The translations under genes and the position numbers were made by a program. From contig JAIOQF010000202.1 of assembly GCA_021413535.1 (NCBI GenBank), positions 1 to 44,348 of the forward strand: a DNA stretch of 44,348 nucleotides, written 5' to 3'. Positions 8,125 to 16,366 of this stretch are shown here, piece after piece (positions within the stretch are counted from its first letter, which is position 1; each line of letters starts with the position of its first letter). Below the pieces are notes generated by a model. It ran no database searches. It worked only from the letters and a program-made list of their open reading frames with translations, and had not been told where the DNA came from. Origin of the DNA: Verrucomicrobiota bacterium (lineage in GTDB: Bacteria > Verrucomicrobiota > Verrucomicrobiia > Verrucomicrobiales > Verrucomicrobiaceae).

Positions 8125-9363
8125 TCACTTCAGCTCCGTGATCCTTCGGCAAACTTCCTCCACATTCGCGCGGCTGTTGAACGCGCTGATTCGGAAGTAA
8201 CCTTCGCCTGCGCCGCCGAAGCCGGCACCAGGGGTGATGACCACATTCGCCTCATGCAGCATCTTGTCGAACATCTGCCAGCTGGTCACACCCTCAGGAC
8301 AGCGCACCCAGACGTAGGGGGCATTGGCACCTCCGTAGACTTTGAGCTTGGCTTTCTTGCAAGCCTTCACGAGCAGCGCGGCATTGCCCATGTAGTGCGC
8401 AATGAGCGACTTGACCTGTGATTTGCCCTCGTCGGTGTAGAGTGCCTCGGCGCCGCGTTGCACGATATAGCTCGCGCCGTTGAACTTGGTGCTGTGACGC
8501 CGCGACCAGAGCGCGTGGATAGATTGTTTGGCCCCGGCTTTCGTGGTGCCCATGAGTGTTTTCGGAATAACGACAAAGGCACAACGCACGCCGGTGAAGC
8601 CGCCGTTCTTCGAGAAGCTGCGGAACTCGATGGCGCAGTCGCGCGCGCCTTCAATTTCAAAGATGGAATGCGGAATCTCTGGATCCTGGATATAGGCTTC
8701 GTAGGCAGCATCAAAGAGCAGCACGCTGCCGTGCTCGCGCGCGTAGTTCACCCAGGCCGTGAGCTGCTCGCGAGTGGCGACGGCACCCGTGGGATTATTC
8801 GGGTAGCACAGATAGACTAGATCGACTTTCTTCTTCGGCACCGGTGGCACGAAGCCATTGCGCGGCGAACATTTCAAATAGACCAGGCCGCCGAACGCAC
8901 CGGTCTTTTCATCCGCGTCGCGAGTGTTGCCAGCCATGACGTTGGTGTCCACATAGACGGGATAGACCGGATCGGTGATGGCGATCTTGTTTCCTTTGCC
9001 GAAGATGTCGAGGATGTTGCCCGTGTCGCACTTTGAACCGTCGCTGATGAAAATCTCATCGGCTTCGATATTGATGCCGCGCGCGTGGAAATCATTAGTC
9101 GCTATTGCCTTGCGCAAAAATTCGTAGCCTTGCTCCGGGCCGTAGCCATGGAAGGAATCGCGCACACCGAGTTCGTCCACTGCCTCGTGCATCGCATAGC
9201 GTGCAGCCTCCGGCAGGGGCTCCGTCACGTCGCCAATTCCACAGCGGATGAGGCACTTGGCGGCGTCGGCATTGGATTCCGTGAACGCCTTTACGCGGCG
9301 AGCAATTTCGGGAAAGAGGTAACCAGCTTTGAGCTTGAGGAAGTTTTCGTTGATGAGGGGCAT
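8125..9363 (-). CDS. dapL: LL-diaminopimelate aminotransferase
   Basis: This 412-residue PLP enzyme converts tetrahydrodipicolinate directly to LL-diaminopimelate, bypassing the succinylase or acetylase steps of the lysine/peptidoglycan pathway. The DapL subclass is indicated by the N-terminal MPLINENFLKLKAGYLFPEI block, GIGDVTEPL, FHGYGPEQGYEFLR, CYPNNPTGA, the FDAAYEAY segment, and the Schiff-base lysine K252 in SFSKNGGFTGVR. Length is the family norm. The ATG at 9363 is preceded by a pyrimidine-rich stretch and no clear ribosome binding site. DapL is typical of PVC bacteria, plants and some others, which is one reason for the suggested phylum. Confidence 0.96.
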   Translation of the reverse strand: MPLINENFLKLKAGYLFPEIARRVKAFTESNADAAKCLIRCGIGDVTEPLPEAARYAMHEAVDELGVRDSFHGYGPEQGYEFLRKAIATNDFHARGINIEADEIFISDGSKCDTGNILDIFGKGNKIAITDPVYPVYVDTNVMAGNTRDADEKTGAFGGLVYLKCSPRNGFVPPVPKKKVDLVYLCYPNNPTGAVATREQLTAWVNYAREHGSVLLFDAAYEAYIQDPEIPHSIFEIEGARDCAIEFRSFSKNGGFTGVRCAFVVIPKTLMGTTKAGAKQSIHALWSRRHSTKFNGASYIVQRGAEALYTDEGKSQVKSLIAHYMGNAALLVKACKKAKLKVYGGANAPYVWVRCPEGVTSWQMFDKMLHEANVVITPGAGFGGAGEGYFRISAFNSRANVEEVCRRITELK

Positions 9364-9414
9364 GGGGGAGGAAGGTTTGCAGTGGTAGGCGGTTGTTGCG
9401 TTTTATTAAAAAAC

Positions 9415-9494
9415 AATCGGCAGAATACGCAGATTTCACCGATTCCGATACAGAGCCAGAGTCTTCAATCGGCGTCAATCTGCGGATTATTCAA
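9415..9494. repeat. Dispersed imperfect inverted repeat, copy 1
   Basis: The left part (AATCGGCAG...CACCGATT, 9415-9444) and right part (AATCGGCGTCAATCTGCGG, 9467-9485) are imperfect inverted copies of CAGATT/CGATT-type words. The right part runs into the stop codon of the isomerase gene on the minus strand. A related sequence occurs once more in the window, at 22109-22146, again just downstream of a minus-strand gene. It has no coding content. Confidence 0.55.
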
Positions 9495-10408
9495 GTGAGC
9501 TTTGCGCCGAGGCGCACAAGCATCGCTTCGAGCATGCTGCCGTATTTGACGTAGCTGTCATACTGCTCTTTCGCTTTCTGCTCCGGCGACAATTCATCTG
9601 CCGCACCAGCACTGTGAAAAACTACGGCGACATGCGGCTCGATGCTAATGTAGCCGTCGTAACCGATTTTCACGAGGTCAGACATGATGCGCTCGATCTG
9701 GCCGTCACCTTCGCCGGGATAAGTGTAGTCGGCGTCTTTCTTCGCCGGATTCCAGCGGGCGTCTTTCACATGGACGTGCGCCATGTGCGGCTTGATGGCC
9801 TGATACATCTCCCAAGAGTCTTGCATTTTACCGGGGTGATCGCGGTCCGCGTTGAAAACGGGATTGCCGGTATCGAAGACCCACTTCAATCCGGGCACGG
9901 CTTCGGTAAGGCGTTTCACATAGCTCACACCCAGGCCACCCCAGTTCATGCAGTTCTCATGCCCCACGGTGAGTCCGGCATCGGCGAAGCGCCGGTTGAT
10001 CTCGTTCATGCGCCGGATGCGCTCAGCGGGATATTGCTCCGCAGCATCGCTGCCGTCTGCATTCTTGCAGATGGCGTAACTCATCACGCGGATCAGCTTC
10101 GTGCCGAGCTTTTGCATTCGAGGTATGGCCCGGCTGATTTCTGCTTCGGTGATAGAAAAATCATCGGTAATCTTTTTCGCCCAGTTGCCGATGAGCGAGC
10201 CGAAGCCGCTGATCTTCATGTTCGATGCCGCAAGTTTTTCGCAAGCTCTCTCAAACGTCGCCTCGGGAATTTCATGCAGGTTGCCCTTCACGCCGTCGAT
10301 TTCCACGCCTCGCGCCTCGATGCTGTCCCAGCCGAGTTGCTGATGCGCTTTGATTTGCCCATCGAGCGTCGCGCCCGCTTCGTCTGCAATGCCAGTAAGT
10401 TTGATCAT
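9491..10408 (-). CDS. Sugar phosphate isomerase/epimerase family protein (TIM barrel)
   Basis: The 305-residue protein fits the xylose isomerase-like TIM barrel (AP endonuclease 2) family. Acidic and histidine metal-ligand positions are visible in VGHENCMNWGG, KWVFDTGNP, HVHVKDARW and YISIEPHVA. Such enzymes isomerise or epimerise small sugars such as inosose or tagatose/psicose. The substrate is not inferable. The start was placed at the ATG giving MIKLTGIADEAG, the normal first beta strand. The open frame continues 32 codons upstream, where it would run into the divergent glgX leader. No signal peptide, so cytosolic. Confidence 0.88.
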   Translation of the reverse strand: MIKLTGIADEAGATLDGQIKAHQQLGWDSIEARGVEIDGVKGNLHEIPEATFERACEKLAASNMKISGFGSLIGNWAKKITDDFSITEAEISRAIPRMQKLGTKLIRVMSYAICKNADGSDAAEQYPAERIRRMNEINRRFADAGLTVGHENCMNWGGLGVSYVKRLTEAVPGLKWVFDTGNPVFNADRDHPGKMQDSWEMYQAIKPHMAHVHVKDARWNPAKKDADYTYPGEGDGQIERIMSDLVKIGYDGYISIEPHVAVVFHSAGAADELSPEQKAKEQYDSYVKYGSMLEAMLVRLGAKLT

Positions 10409-10596
10409 GATCAGAGCAGTGATGCCTTCGAGTCTCACGATGCGCAAGGTTGGATTTCTCAATTTGCCAAGACGATATTCGCAATCAATCGGCAGCCAGA
10501 TCACGAACGGGGAACATCACGATAGCTTGCACGGTTTCTCCAAGCTGCTATGTGCGGCAGGTGATTTTTTCTTTCAAGACTGATGAGTTCTGGCGC

Positions 10597-12666
10597 ATGA
10601 CTGCGCCGGGCGCGACCATTTGCCGTGAGGGTGTTGCGTTTGCGGTGTATTCGCGTGCGGCACATGCTGTTGATCTCTGCGTGTTTGATGAGCACGACCC
10701 TGCGCGCGAGAAACTTCGGCTGCGGCTGGAGCGCGGAGAGGATTTTTTCTGGCGTGGTTTCGTCCCTGATCTCACTGCTGGAGCGCTTTACGGTTTCCGC
10801 GCTCACGGTCCTTGGGAACCGACACATGGTCACTGGTTCAATCCAGCGAAGCTGTTGCTCGATCCTTATGCCAAAGCAGTCATGGGTCTGCCTGCATGGA
10901 ATTCGTTGATGCAAAACCTGGCGGTGGATGGTTCTCAGGATGCCCGGGACAACGCCCATGTGGCCTTGAAGTCCGTGGTGATTTGCGATGCATTTGACTG
11001 GGGCGATGATGCACCGCCGCGCACTCCGTGGCCAGACACGGTCATCTATGAAGCGCATGTCCGCGGCTTCACCAAGATGCATCCGAAGGTGCCGAAGAAG
11101 TTTCGGGGAACCTACGCCGGGCTGGTCCATCCCGCGGCGATCACTTATCTCAAGGAACTTGGCATTACTGCCGTGCAACTACTGCCGGTGCATTTGCATC
11201 TGAACGACGGATTTCTCATCGCGCGCGGACTGACTAATTATTGGGGATACAATACTCTTGGATTTTTGGCCCCGCATCCGGAATACGCCTCGGCGGGCGA
11301 TCCTCAGGCGCAAGTGGACGAGTTCAAGACCATGGTGCGCGAACTCCATCGTGCGGGGATCGAAGTCATCCTCGACGTCGTTTACAATCATACTGCCGAA
11401 GGCGATGAGAACGGATCGCTGCTGTCGTTGCGCGGGCTGGATAATCCGGGTTACTACATGCTCAATCACGATGCGCACACGCTGAATTACACCGGCTGTG
11501 GCAACACGGTGAATGCCGCCGCGCCGCCTGCGCTGCGGCTTGTTCTGGATAGCTTGCGGTATTGGGTTCAGGAGATGCACGTCGATGGATTTCGCTTTGA
11601 TCTGGCCGCTACCATGGGCAGACGCGGACCTCACTTTGATCCCGAGGCACCGTTCTTCCAGGCCATAGCCAATGACCCGGTGCTCTCGCGTGTGAAAATG
11701 ATCGCGGAACCATGGGACCTGGGGCCGCATGGATATCAAGTGGGAGGTTTTCCTCCACCTTGGCGGGAGTTGAACGGTCGATATCGTGACCGGGTGCGTT
11801 GTTTCTGGAGGGGTGATGATGCCGCGTCAGCCTCCTTTGCCAAGCGCGTCTGCGGCAGTGATGAAATCTTTGGTTCCCAAGGACGCCCGCCGCACGCGGG
11901 GGTGAATTTCATCACCTCGCACGATGGATTCACCTTGCGCGATCTCTGGAGTTACGATCACAAGCACAACGAAGAAAATCTGGAAGGGAGTCGCGACGGT
12001 GACAGTCAAAACCATTCGTGGAATTGCGGGATCGAGGGCGAGACTCCAAATGCGGAAATCAAGTCGATGCGCCGCAGACTCGTGCGAGCGAGCCTGGCCA
12101 CCATGTTCTGTTCGTTGGGTGTGCCGTTTCTGACGATGGGCGACGAACGCTGGCGCACGCAGAAGGGAAACAACAATGCCTACTGTCAGGACAGCGAGCT
12201 GAGCTGGCAGGACTGGAGCAGATCAGAAGAAGCATCCATGATTCTGGAATTCACCCAGCGAATGACCGGCTTCAGGCGCGATTATCCTGAACTGCGCAGA
12301 TCGCGGCACTTCACCGGTGCGTTCAATCCCTTCACAGGACGGCGTGACATCGACTGGCTGGATGAACTGGGCGAACCGATGAGCCATCACAAATGGCATG
12401 AACCAACGCGAAAGTTTTTTGCAGCACTGCTCGATCTCGGCGAGCGCGGCGCATTGATGCTGATCTTCAACGCCACAGGCAATGCCATCGAGCTTCCTCT
12501 GCCGAAAGGAGAGTGGAAGCTGAAGTTCGACACTTCTCTCGATGATAGTTTTCCGGAGCTGGCGCAGGAGCCTGGCTGCAAGTCGTTCGTTTCTGCCGCG
12601 CGTTCCGTGGCATGTTTGCTGCTTGAAGCAGAACGCGAGCCTCATCGCGTCGGATTGAATAAATAA
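10597..12666 (+). CDS. glgX: Glycogen debranching enzyme, GlgX/isoamylase type (GH13)
   Basis: The 689-residue enzyme hydrolyses alpha-1,6 branches of glycogen or limit dextrins. It has an N-terminal CBM48-like domain (about residues 1-110) and the GH13 barrel. Catalytic residues are the nucleophile D335 in DGFRFDLA, acid E371 in IAEPWD and D443 in SHDGFTLRDL, preceded by the VYNHTAEGDENG region. GLTNYWGYNTLGFLAP and GDERWRTQKGNNNAYCQD are characteristic of the GlgX/TreX group. The ATG giving MTAPGATICREG was chosen; the frame is open to 10450 but that part is unlike the family. pyk follows 28 bases downstream, so cotranscription is likely. Confidence 0.93.
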   Translation: MTAPGATICREGVAFAVYSRAAHAVDLCVFDEHDPAREKLRLRLERGEDFFWRGFVPDLTAGALYGFRAHGPWEPTHGHWFNPAKLLLDPYAKAVMGLPAWNSLMQNLAVDGSQDARDNAHVALKSVVICDAFDWGDDAPPRTPWPDTVIYEAHVRGFTKMHPKVPKKFRGTYAGLVHPAAITYLKELGITAVQLLPVHLHLNDGFLIARGLTNYWGYNTLGFLAPHPEYASAGDPQAQVDEFKTMVRELHRAGIEVILDVVYNHTAEGDENGSLLSLRGLDNPGYYMLNHDAHTLNYTGCGNTVNAAAPPALRLVLDSLRYWVQEMHVDGFRFDLAATMGRRGPHFDPEAPFFQAIANDPVLSRVKMIAEPWDLGPHGYQVGGFPPPWRELNGRYRDRVRCFWRGDDAASASFAKRVCGSDEIFGSQGRPPHAGVNFITSHDGFTLRDLWSYDHKHNEENLEGSRDGDSQNHSWNCGIEGETPNAEIKSMRRRLVRASLATMFCSLGVPFLTMGDERWRTQKGNNNAYCQDSELSWQDWSRSEEASMILEFTQRMTGFRRDYPELRRSRHFTGAFNPFTGRRDIDWLDELGEPMSHHKWHEPTRKFFAALLDLGERGALMLIFNATGNAIELPLPKGEWKLKFDTSLDDSFPELAQEPGCKSFVSAARSVACLLLEAEREPHRVGLNK

Positions 12667-12694
12667 TACGCGAAGGGACTCGCCTTCTACTTTC

Positions 12695-14101
12695 ATGCGT
12701 AAAACTAAAATTCTTGTCACGCTCGGTCCTGCGACCGAGAGCACCGAGCGCATCGGCTCTCTGATCAAGCACGGGGCCAACATTTTTCGGCTCAACATGA
12801 GTCACGCCTCACACGATTGGGTGCGCTGCGTCAACGCACGGATTCGCGAGGAGGCCGTTGCCCAGGATACCGACGTGGCAGTTCTGATGGATCTGACCGG
12901 GCCATCGATCCGAACCGGCGACGTGCCGGCTCCCTGGCTGCTTAAAACTGGCGATGTGGTCGAGTTCCGCACCGATGAATCATCGGCGCCGACGATTGAG
13001 CTTTCCACCACCGTAAACTATCCGGGCATCACCAAGGATTTGAAGGCAGGCGATTCTATCTCCATCGACGGCGGACTGATCCAGCTTCGGGCTAGGCTCG
13101 TGAATGGAAATCGCATTCTCGCCGAGGTATTGACGGGGGGTGAAATGAAATCCCGCCGCCACATCAATCTTCCAGGAGTGAATGTGAATCTGCCTCCGCT
13201 GACGAACAAAGATTATGCCGACCTCGACCTTGGGATCGAACTTCATGTGGATTTTTTCGCACTGAGTTTCGCCCGTGAGCCTGCGCACATTCAGCATCTC
13301 GAACTGCTTCTGGCGCAAAAGAACTGCCTGGCCCGTGTCATCGCCAAGATCGAAAATCAGCAGGCGCTGAATAATCTGGACGCGCTGGTTCAAGCCTCGA
13401 AAGGCATCATGGTCGCACGCGGCGATCTGGGCAGCGAGTGTCCTGTCGAAGACCTGCCGATCATCCAGCGCGATATAATCGAACGTTGCTCCTATCACGG
13501 GCGCAAGGTCATCGTGGCCACGCAGATGCTGGAGAGCATGATTGAGAATCCCGTGCCTACGCGTGCGGAGGTCACTGACATCTTTAATGCGGTGACGGAA
13601 CAAGTGGACTGCGTCATGCTGAGCGGCGAGACCAGTGTCGGCAAATATCCCGACCGCTGTGTCGATGTGCTGGATCGTGTTATTCGCCGCACGGAAGAAC
13701 GATATCCATCGGGCCGCTTCGCCTCTGACGCGCCGTTGACGACAAACAAGAAAAAAGTGGCCAAGTCCGCTGTTGTTCTCGCCAACAGCATTCCCGGATC
13801 AAAATTACTTGTCTTCACCAAAGGCGGCGTCACGGCGCATCTTCTTGCGCACCAGCGCCCGGAGTCCGCGCCCATCTTCGCTTTTACACCCAAATTAAAT
13901 GTAAGCCGGACTCTGATGACCGCCCGCGGAGTCTTTCCATTTGTCATGGACTTTGCCGCCAAGCCGAGCACGACCATCGAAGCAGCACTGCAAATATTGC
14001 GCAAGCGCGGGCTGGTTGTCGCGGGTGATCCCATTGTCATCCTCAGTGACGTGCTGCACGATGATCTGGTTGTGGATTCGATCCTTTTGCAGGAGGCTTA
14101 A
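12695..14101 (+). CDS. pyk: Pyruvate kinase
   Basis: This 468-residue enzyme converts phosphoenolpyruvate and ADP to pyruvate and ATP. Family landmarks in order: RKTKILVTLGPATES at the start, IFRLNMSHAS, DLTGPSIRTG (usually DTKGPEIRTG), the B-domain, FALSFARE, IAKIENQQALNNLD with the active site lysine, MVARGDLGSECPVED, and ATQMLESMIENPVPTRAEVTDI, followed by SGETSVGKYP. The C-terminal domain is present and the length is standard. The atypical L-T for T-K in the first substrate loop replaces a conserved residue, a point for biochemical checking. It lies in the same direction as glgX. Confidence 0.94.
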   Translation: MRKTKILVTLGPATESTERIGSLIKHGANIFRLNMSHASHDWVRCVNARIREEAVAQDTDVAVLMDLTGPSIRTGDVPAPWLLKTGDVVEFRTDESSAPTIELSTTVNYPGITKDLKAGDSISIDGGLIQLRARLVNGNRILAEVLTGGEMKSRRHINLPGVNVNLPPLTNKDYADLDLGIELHVDFFALSFAREPAHIQHLELLLAQKNCLARVIAKIENQQALNNLDALVQASKGIMVARGDLGSECPVEDLPIIQRDIIERCSYHGRKVIVATQMLESMIENPVPTRAEVTDIFNAVTEQVDCVMLSGETSVGKYPDRCVDVLDRVIRRTEERYPSGRFASDAPLTTNKKKVAKSAVVLANSIPGSKLLVFTKGGVTAHLLAHQRPESAPIFAFTPKLNVSRTLMTARGVFPFVMDFAAKPSTTIEAALQILRKRGLVVAGDPIVILSDVLHDDLVVDSILLQEA

Positions 14102-14165
14102 AATTACGCTGGCGCCAGCATTATCTTGAAGTCCATCGGCTTTACGCTTGGATGATGAAGTTCAG

Positions 14166-15923
14166 ATGTCCGTCGATACTCTTACAGTTCATGCACGCCG
14201 CATCGCTGCGCTTTATCAGCATGCAGTGGTTGCGGCTTTTATCAAAAGATGGGCCAAGGAACTGGGGATTGGGTTCGCATTGTTCCTGACGCTGGCGGCA
14301 CCGTGGGTGCTTAAGCCGAAGGAGACCTCCGCGCCTTCGCGTTTCGACCGGCGCATTGTGATCATTACCCCGCAGAACGACAACATCCGCCACGAATTCG
14401 GAGTTGCCTTCGCGCGGCACTGGAAACAGAAAACCGGCGAGACGCTTTATGTTGACTGGCGGGTTCCGGGTGGCACTTCGGAAATTTCCATGTTCCTGCG
14501 CTCGGAATTCACCGCGGCATTTCAGCGGCATTGGACGCATGAATTGGCGAATGAATGGACACCGCTGGTGGCTGCTGCGTTTGGCAATGACAAGGTGACA
14601 TTTTCCAAAGAGCCCGGAGCGATTCTTACGCCGGAGCAGGAGGCGCGGAAGACATTTCTTAATTCGCCTGTTGGAATTAAAATCGATCTTTTTTTTGGCG
14701 GCGGATCGTTCGATTTCGAGCAACAGGCTAAGGCAGGCATCCTAGTCAGCGCCGACGAAAACGGAAAACACGGACTCGGGCCGCTGATGATGCGACGTGC
14801 GGAATGGTTCAAGGATGATGTCATTCCGCAGAGCACGAGCGGCGAGCCTTTCTATGATCAGGAGCAGCGCTGGGTGGGCACCTGCCTCTCGACCATGGGC
14901 ATCGTATTCAATCGCGATGTGCTTAAGCGACTGAAAATCGAGAAAGAACCTTCGCAGTGGGTGGATCTCGCCGATTCGCGCTTGGCCGGGCAGATTGCTC
15001 TGTCGGATCCGAACAAGAGCGGCACTGTGACGAAGGCATTGGAACAAATCATCCAGCAGCAGATGCAACTGGCCGTCGATGAAGTGAGTCGAGAATGGCG
15101 CAAGGAACCCAAAGCTTTCCGCGGGGGCGAGAAAGAAGTCACGAACAAAGGCGTGGCCCTGGGATGGGAGAGGGGACTGCAGCTCATTCAGCGCATCTGC
15201 GCCAATGCGCGTTACTTCACTGATGCTGCGACCAAGATTCCGCTGGAGGTGGCACAAGGCGATGCAGCCGCGGGCATGTGCATTGATTTTTATGGGCGAT
15301 CATTCGAGGAACAATTGCGCAAGGCGGACGGAACGACGCGCGTGGGTTTCATCGCGCCGAAGGGCGGGTCGTCGTTTGGAGTTGATCCCGTGGGCATGCT
15401 GCGCGGCGCGCCGGAACCGGCAGTGGCCGAGGCATTCATGGAATTCGTGCTCAGCGACGAAGGGCAAAAGCTCTGGAACTATCGGGTCGGAACGAAGGGT
15501 GGACCGATGCAAGATGCCTTGCGCCGTCTGCCAGTGCGACGGGATTTTTACACGGAAAGTAATCGCGCATCGATGTCTGATTCGACTGCCCAGCCTTTTG
15601 AAGATGCCAAGGCGTTCACGTATCATCCAGAGTGGACAGCCTCGCTTTCAAATGTGATTCGTTTTGTGGTGAAAGTGATGTCAGTAGACGCGCATGATGA
15701 ACAGAAGCACGCGTGGCGTTTGATGGGACAATATGGGTTTCCTGTTCGCGCAATGGAAGTATTCAGCGACGTGAATTTTGTGAACTATCAGAATGCGCAG
15801 AATCTGGCTGGGGAACTGAAGCGCAAGGACAAGGATCTTGAAGTTCGCAAGGCGCGTGACTATGCCATGCGCTTTCGGCAACAATATGCCCGGGCCGGAG
15901 AACTCGCTCGTCGCGGGCAATAA
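14166..15923 (+). CDS. ABC transporter extracellular solute-binding protein
   Basis: The 585-residue protein has an N-terminal membrane segment (GIGFALFLTLAAPWVL, about residues 35-50), then a family-1-like periplasmic binding domain with IITPQNDNIRHEFGVAFARHW, VDWRVPGGTSEI and GTCLSTMGIVFNRDVL. This resembles binding proteins of iron(III)/spermidine/thiamine-type importers. It is much longer than the usual 340 residues, mainly through an extra C-terminal region of about 150 residues. The ATG at 14166 was chosen; an in-frame TTG at 14148 is the alternative. The permease gene follows after a small unrelated gene. The ligand is unknown. Confidence 0.85.
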   Translation: MSVDTLTVHARRIAALYQHAVVAAFIKRWAKELGIGFALFLTLAAPWVLKPKETSAPSRFDRRIVIITPQNDNIRHEFGVAFARHWKQKTGETLYVDWRVPGGTSEISMFLRSEFTAAFQRHWTHELANEWTPLVAAAFGNDKVTFSKEPGAILTPEQEARKTFLNSPVGIKIDLFFGGGSFDFEQQAKAGILVSADENGKHGLGPLMMRRAEWFKDDVIPQSTSGEPFYDQEQRWVGTCLSTMGIVFNRDVLKRLKIEKEPSQWVDLADSRLAGQIALSDPNKSGTVTKALEQIIQQQMQLAVDEVSREWRKEPKAFRGGEKEVTNKGVALGWERGLQLIQRICANARYFTDAATKIPLEVAQGDAAAGMCIDFYGRSFEEQLRKADGTTRVGFIAPKGGSSFGVDPVGMLRGAPEPAVAEAFMEFVLSDEGQKLWNYRVGTKGGPMQDALRRLPVRRDFYTESNRASMSDSTAQPFEDAKAFTYHPEWTASLSNVIRFVVKVMSVDAHDEQKHAWRLMGQYGFPVRAMEVFSDVNFVNYQNAQNLAGELKRKDKDLEVRKARDYAMRFRQQYARAGELARRGQ

Positions 15924-15924
15924 A

Positions 15925-16360
15925 CTTGGAAGATTGCAGATGGAAGATGGGAGATAGAATTCAGAAGTTCGAGGACTTGGAGGCTTGGAAGACAGCCCGG
16001 GGACTCGTTGTCGCATTTTATGGACTCACGTTGGAGTCAGAACTGGCAAAGGATTTTGGTCTCAAGGGACAGATTCAACGAACGGCGGTCTCCATCATGA
16101 GCAATATTGCCGAGGGATTTGAGCGGCTGTCCCCGGCTGAGAAACGACAATTCTATAATGTTGCGCGCGCCTCTTGTGGAGAGCTGCGTTCGCTGAGTTA
16201 TGTCATCGGCGATGTCCAGCCGCGACTTGCGGCGAGATCGCAAGCCATGCAAGCGGACATTGAAAAATGTGGTCGTTTGATATCCGGCCTGATCCGAGCG
16301 AATGAGAAACGAACGGTGTCGTAGTTATCCCATCTTCAATCTTCCATCTACCATCTCCGA
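15925..16360. mobile_element. Putative four-helix-bundle gene cassette with terminal inverted repeats
   Basis: An imperfect inverted repeat brackets the small gene. The left arm (15927-15952) contains TGGAAGATTG and AAGATGGGA. The right arm (16328-16346) contains TCCCATCTT and CAATCTTCCA, their exact reverse complements, with a seven-base insertion in the left arm. The start codon of the enclosed gene lies inside the left arm and its stop touches the right arm, so repeat and gene form one unit of about 430 bases. It separates a solute-binding gene from its presumed permease. No transposase is encoded. Confidence 0.5.
15947..16324 (+). CDS. Four-helix-bundle protein (S23/IVP family)
   Basis: The 125-residue protein matches the four-helix-bundle family best known from intervening sequences of 23S rRNA genes: FEDLEAWKTARGLVVAFYGLT at the start, KGQIQRTAVSIMSNIAEGFER in the second helix, FYNVARASCGELRSLSYV in the third. 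Length is typical. The biochemical role of the family is not known. The start is the ATG that immediately follows the left repeat word; an in-frame TTG at 15926 would extend it by seven codons through the repeat. The gene is unrelated to the transporter genes on both sides, and is framed by inverted repeats, which suggests an insertion. Confidence 0.88.
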   Translation: MGDRIQKFEDLEAWKTARGLVVAFYGLTLESELAKDFGLKGQIQRTAVSIMSNIAEGFERLSPAEKRQFYNVARASCGELRSLSYVIGDVQPRLAARSQAMQADIEKCGRLISGLIRANEKRTVS

Positions 16361-16366
16361 ATTTTC

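Noticed and set aside
9614..10525. A 303-codon plus-strand open frame over the isomerase gene
   Set aside because: The minus-strand frame has the complete TIM-barrel pattern and metal-ligand motifs. The plus-strand product has none and overlaps the glgX leader.
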